NCBI RefSeq assembly: GCF_012273895.1 | Contig: NC_052111.1 | Span: forward strand, 5,146,001 to 5,210,000 | Origin: Zerene cesonia | Lineage: Eukaryota > Arthropoda > Insecta > Lepidoptera > Pieridae | Direction of reading: 5' to 3' | DNA: 64,000 nucleotides | Shown here: piece by piece, positions 59,841 through 64,000 of the stretch | Layout of the letters: every line of letters starts with the position of its first letter | Position numbering within the stretch: the stretch's first letter is position 1 | Program-made: the position numbers and the translations under genes | The notes under the pieces: generated by a model | The model's input: the letters and a program-made list of their open reading frames with translations, nothing else | Told to the model about the DNA's origin: nothing | Database searches by the model: none

Positions 59841-59846
59841 GGGAGG
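59841..59846 (+). other. Short polypurine tract for plus-strand priming
   Basis: GGGAGG directly abuts the 3' LTR, where the plus-strand primer is expected. It is short, being preceded by CCCC, which together with it makes the palindromic CCCCGGG. Confidence 0.55.
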
Positions 59847-60062
59847 TGTTATATCCCGATCCTGTTAGTAGTATTGCTTATCCCCTTCCTTTCCTGTCCT
59901 GTCAGCATTTATCCCTTGATCAGACTAAGTCCCTATACAGTCAGTCCACTCCCAACTCTCGTACGGAACGGTTGTCGCTAAATTTATAAATTAATTGTAT
60001 AAGTTCATTTCTTCGAATAAATATTATTTTTTAAAAAGAGATTTTTATTATCTCGTATAACA
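59847..60062 (+). repeat. 3' LTR (216 bp)
   Basis: Same length and, by eye, same sequence as the 5' LTR, from TGTTAT to ATAACA, and followed by GTAC (60063-60066). Identity of the two LTRs implies a recent insertion, since they are identical at integration and drift afterwards. Confidence 0.95.
60016..60021 (+). terminator. AATAAA polyadenylation signal in the 3' LTR
   Basis: The hexamer lies about 73 bases after the Inr position of the LTR, so in R, and would end the genomic and env RNAs shortly downstream. The same hexamer in the 5' LTR (51928) must be bypassed, a usual feature of LTR elements. Confidence 0.65.
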
Positions 60063-61240
60063 GTACGCATATTTCGATAAAGATGAAAGCATAATGTACA
60101 TTCTCACAAGAGAGATCTCCCTAAACATCACAAGATCAAGAGCATTTCATGGCGAACGTTAGTAGGAGGTTGTTTGTTCGGTAATGGCGGTTATTGTGTC
60201 ACATTCGCGTCGTGTAAACGTGACGGAGCGTGCACAATAACGCGACTCCTTGCAATAATGGCCGACGCTACTGATTTATACTCATTTCTTTATGTACGAA
60301 CGTAATGGCTTCTCTTATGGAATATTTCTTTTTCGGCCGCAGAGGGACGCCTCGGATTGGATTAAGTGAAGCCGTAATATTGAGTTCACAAGGTCGCCTG
60401 AGGTTTTATTCTAGAGATGAATGTAATTGTCTCGAGGGAGCACGGGATGCGAACTTTGTGGAGGCGAGTCTCCTAAGACTGTGCTGTGTTGTTTAAACTT
60501 TAAAGTTCATAGTTTTTATGAAGCGACCGGAAAGTTCGTCATGCTGCAATGTTGGTAATAAGATTATATAAAATTAGTATCGAATCTGATACTACTTGGT
60601 CCAATAATAAATAATAATCTTAGTCTACATTGCAATAATTATTTGGGATAACTGTTATTTTTATCTAAATGTATTTATTAAAGAGAAGCAATTTAAGCTC
60701 ATTTCAAATAAAACATTTTCAATATAGTCAACATTATTATATTTTGTAGATACCTTTATAAAACATGATAATCTAGACAAAATGTAATAGAGATATTGTT
60801 TCGATAGAAGTTTCTAGCCGACATTGTTTGACGTATTTAAATTACCACAATTTATGAAATATTTATCTTATCTTGTGACTGTCTTAATTATATACATCAG
60901 TCATAGTTTAAACTGTTCCACGTGAATTGAAAATGATTGTCTCTTAATAAATCATCTGAGTTGTATTAAATTCTCAATCCCTGAATGTTCTTCTGGAAAG
61001 ATAGCATTTAATTAGAATCTTCGGTGTTTGACATTTAATAATCTGGGAATCTATATAGCAAGCTTCTATATATATTTAAGTAGTCTTTTTTTAGGAAAAT
61101 TAACGAATAGTTGATAAATTTGTGATCCAAGCTCTCACATAATAAGTAATGACGTATTATTCTCTCATGTTTTAACACTTTTACGAAATGATACACGTTC
61201 CAAAATTATCCGATGAATCGCTCAACAAATTATAATAAGT
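60063..61240. other. Intron 2: flank of the element, GC-richer at about 60130-60480
   Basis: The first 400 bases after the element are richer in CpG than the rest (AACGTGACGGAGCGTGCACA, TCGGCCGCAGAGGGACGCCT) and include a 63-codon frame at 60305-60496 without a known domain. It may be a regulatory or conserved non-coding segment. No splice pair was found. Confidence 0.4.
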
Positions 61241-61534
61241 TTTTTTTTTTTTATGTCATAGCGGGCAACTGGGCTGGTGGTTCGCCTGATGGTAAGCGAT
61301 GGCCACCGCCCATGAACATTCGCAGAGGTAGTGCCTCTGAGAAGGTGTTGCCCGCTTTTAAGGGGTAAAGGAAAAGGAAAGGATTAACGACTGGAAAGAA
61401 GGAATGGACTGGGACGGATGAGGAAAAGGAAATAGACCTCCGGCTCCCCCACTCACCGTACGAAACACAGTGGCATGCCACTATTTCACGCCGGTTTTCT
61501 GTGGGGGTGTGGTACTTCCCCGGTGCGAGCTGGG
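61241..61534 (-). repeat. Poly(A)-tailed dispersed retroposon, minus orientation, well preserved
   Basis: A T run of 12 is followed by ATGTCATAGCGGGCAACTGG and the family body as at 44718, ending at CCCCGGTGCGAGCTGG. It is 5' truncated by about 35 bases relative to 44718. Confidence 0.85.
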
Positions 61535-62774
61535 AAAGTTAATAAAAATTAATAATAAGCTTGGTATCTTTTATTTTTTGTTTACATACAGAATGAGTAA
61601 ACATCACGTCAATTAATTATGAACATTACAATTCCCTATGGCTGCTTTTCTTTCAAAATCTCCCATAAAATAATTAGAGCTAAATAATCTCAGGGGTAAG
61701 CCCGGCAATATTCAAATTTGGACTTTTACAGGATCCAGGAATATTGTTACCTGAGTAATGATAAATATCGGAATACATTCAAATACTGCGATGTTAGCTA
61801 CATAAAACCGTGTGAATAACACGATACAGTGAAATTGACTATCCTACTAGAAGTGATCTCGTCTAGGACTACAGATTCACCGGACCCTTTCGCTAGATGA
61901 TCATATCAAATAAATCATGCGCGAATAGAGTGTAAGGCGAGATAAGAGGCAGAACAAAAGGGCACCGTAAATCGTTATTAACTGGCTCTCTTTGACACAC
62001 GAGAACAATTTACCGTGCTTCTATATACTATACACATTTTGAATGTAAATATTGAGACAATACACGCAATGTGTTTTATATTTGTAGGTCGCAGTAATGT
62101 TGTGGGCAATAATATTCTATTACGGGAAAAGCGAGATCATTTGTGTAATTGGCGCATTAATTTGTAGTGTGCGGGTAAATTTATTTTCCTTTATTATTAT
62201 AAGCACACCTTGACCTATTGGGTGTGGAAAGGTTCGTAATATTTTCCTTCACTGTGTTAACGTTTCAAACGCTTTTTAATATGACATATATCGCATTCGC
62301 TCCTAGAATAGTAGTATCAGCACGCAAAATATTGATTTATATAATAAGTCGCGAATTTATAATGAATATATGAAGAACAGAGAGAGAAAGATGATATGAC
62401 GAGGATATTTTCTGCAAAGATGTTGAATTGATTTCGCACGATTGTTATTTTATTATAACAAAATTTCACAGAGAGTAGTAGCATTTGAGATATAACCTGA
62501 ATAAATTTTATTTTCAAATTGCCGTGGCTTCAAAATGTGTCATGTTCGTGTTCTGAATGGAAAATTATAATGATTTAAATCTTTTCACGCAATATTCTCA
62601 CATTCTCATATAATATAATGAGAAAGTAGACTGAAGGCGAGCTAGAAGAAGTGAAGACCCGTGTCCCGTAGTAGAGTATGGGGCAGATGTTATACACGTG
62701 TTTCACTGATCGAAATTTTCTGTTCGGACAAGAAGATGTTTAGTGTTCTTAGACTGCTACGTTATTTTTTTGTG
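61535..62774. other. Intron 2: no feature recognised
   Basis: AT-rich. Nothing identified on either strand. Confidence 0.5.
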
Positions 62775-62840
62775 AATCTCCACCGATAGCCGAATCCGGC
62801 ACTGATGTGTTATCCACTGTACCAAGGAGGCGGCTAGTTT
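62775..62840 (-). repeat. tRNA-like fragment, probably a decayed tRNA-derived SINE head
   Basis: On the minus strand GCCGCCTCCTTGGTACAGTG and GATAACACATCAGTGCCGGA resemble a Pol III A-box region followed by a spoiled B-box (GGATTCGGC in place of GGTTCGA). The arms do not form a complete cloverleaf, so it is not called a tRNA gene. Confidence 0.4.
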
Positions 62841-64000
62841 AAAGGACCTCTTTCTATAGACTTAACTACTTACTTGGCTTAGTTGCTTCTCACATATTCA
62901 AACTTTTTGTATGGAATGAAGGTTTCCCCTTTATAGTGTCACTTTTCATTATGTCATTTCTATGTGATTCAACTCTATTGTTAAAAATTGACGAATTATC
63001 AAGACTGTAATTGTAATTTTTATATTGTCCCATGATGAAGTACTAACAAAGTATTCATTTTTAATGAAGATTGATGAATTTGAGGATAAGGCAATATAAT
63101 AAACACCAGTTATTAAACAACTTTATTTTTTTCTTTATAAAAACATCCCACAAGAGAATAGCTTGCGTGTAATTTTATTTTATCTCGAAACTAAGGTTTA
63201 GCCTTTGAAAAACCGTTTATTGCAAAATGTCTAAAAGGCCTTGTGGCACAGGAAAAAAACAAAACAAATTGTCAGCAGATACATACCTATACAAACCGTA
63301 AATCATTCAATAATCTTAAATACATAATCTCCGATAAAAATTCAAACGTCGTAAAATTCCTAATGCAATTCACGCTGACTCAATGAAAACAACTTAATTC
63401 AAAATTTTAATTGCATGTACCGGTTAAAACTTAAACTGAAACTATCCAGCTGCGCTCGAACATCGTAAACAATAAACAACGTACAACAAGAGCCATATTC
63501 TATTCAGAAATAAATGACGTAAAACGGTAGACGGTTGAGAGGTAACACAATTTGCAATGCTCCAAGGCCGGAGGGTCGATCAGTCAAATGTAAACAACAC
63601 CGTGAGATAAGAAATGTGTAACAAAGGACCGAGATAAATCACCATCATTACATTTTAATGTACACGGACTCATATCACAAATATTACATTTACAGATATA
63701 TGTATTTTGCGTTCAACCAACGCCCCATATATTTTCGGTAAAGGAAAAACATTGGGATAACATCGTTCGATATTATTTACCGCGATAACGGTTTTATTGT
63801 CTTTATCTACGTTGTTTAAGGATTATTGAAAGCTATTTCTATAGTCTAGAGAGTTATGTTTTTTTTGTTTTACTTGGCGATCGCTTCTCGTGTAGGACTT
63901 GTAATGTAAATATCAATGATAATCTTGTTATCGCATGGCCGACGGAGACTCATCAAATATGTTAGAGGTAGTAATCAGTAACTACTCCGGTTTGAGGAAT
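62841..64000. other. Intron 2 or intergenic: no feature recognised to the window end
   Basis: AT-rich. No exon, repeat or RNA gene recognised. Confidence 0.5.

Larger units (their letters stand above)
51759..60062 (+). mobile_element. Complete errantivirus-type (Gypsy/env) LTR retrotransposon, 8,304 bp
   Basis: It has two 216-bp LTRs that look identical, a 4-bp GTAC duplication (51755-51758 and 60063-60066), a tRNA-Leu-type primer site, gag, a pol frame in -1, a spliced-type env frame, and a short purine tract before the 3' LTR. Domain order protease, reverse transcriptase, RNase H, integrase is that of Ty3/Gypsy elements. The env, with a basic cleavage site and C-terminal anchor, places it with the errantiviruses of insects. 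All frames are free of stops or frameshifts apart from the programmed one, so it may be active or only recently fixed. It lies in intron 2 of the LDL-receptor-family gene, in the same orientation. Confidence 0.95.

Noticed and set aside
1..64000. CRISPR array, bacterial operon or plasmid features
   Set aside because: No regularly spaced repeats or prokaryotic gene organisation were seen. Splice sites, SINE-like repeats and an LTR element show a eukaryotic nuclear genome.

Overview
This window looks like AT-rich, gene-poor nuclear DNA from an insect, most likely a moth or butterfly. The evidence is long intron-like stretches, eukaryotic splice signals, and several dispersed repeat families that I recognise by pattern as typical of Lepidoptera. 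No bacterial-style genes, rRNA or functional tRNA genes were seen. Repeat family names are left open because no search was possible.

Layout. Positions 1-24,300 are mostly non-coding. They hold scattered retroposon copies, a CpG-richer patch at 3.06-3.45 kb next to a candidate first coding exon on the minus strand (2978-3057), and a weaker candidate terminal exon on the plus strand (5642-5715). A plus-strand LDL-receptor-family gene starts near 25.2 kb. Its exon 1 (25216-25351) encodes a signal peptide. Its exon 2 (38233-38355) encodes one complete LDL-receptor class A repeat and is joined in matching phase 1 across a 12.9 kb intron. No further exon is visible, so intron 2 appears to run to the end of the window. 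Intron 1 carries several retroposons and, just upstream of exon 2, a retrocopy of the 5' end of U2 snRNA with a clear 12-bp target-site duplication.

Intron 2 holds the main item: a structurally complete, apparently very young endogenous errantivirus (Gypsy-type LTR retrotransposon with an env gene) at 51759-60062, 8,304 bp, in the same orientation as the host gene. Its two 216-bp LTRs look identical by eye and it is flanked by a 4-bp GTAC duplication. Its expression logic can be read from the sequence: an Inr plus a perfectly spaced DPE in the LTR; a tRNA-Leu primer site; gag ending in a UUUAAAC slippery heptamer followed by a possible H-type pseudoknot that would give Gag-Pol by -1 frameshifting; and an env frame without its own ATG that is phase-matched, through a consensus donor and an acceptor, to a short signal-peptide-like exon in the 5' leader.

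A 1,000-N assembly gap (50640-51639) lies just upstream. It is entered through another copy of the same LTR 5' end, again preceded by GTAC, so there are either two insertions or an assembly problem. Downstream of the element only repeats and unassigned DNA are seen.
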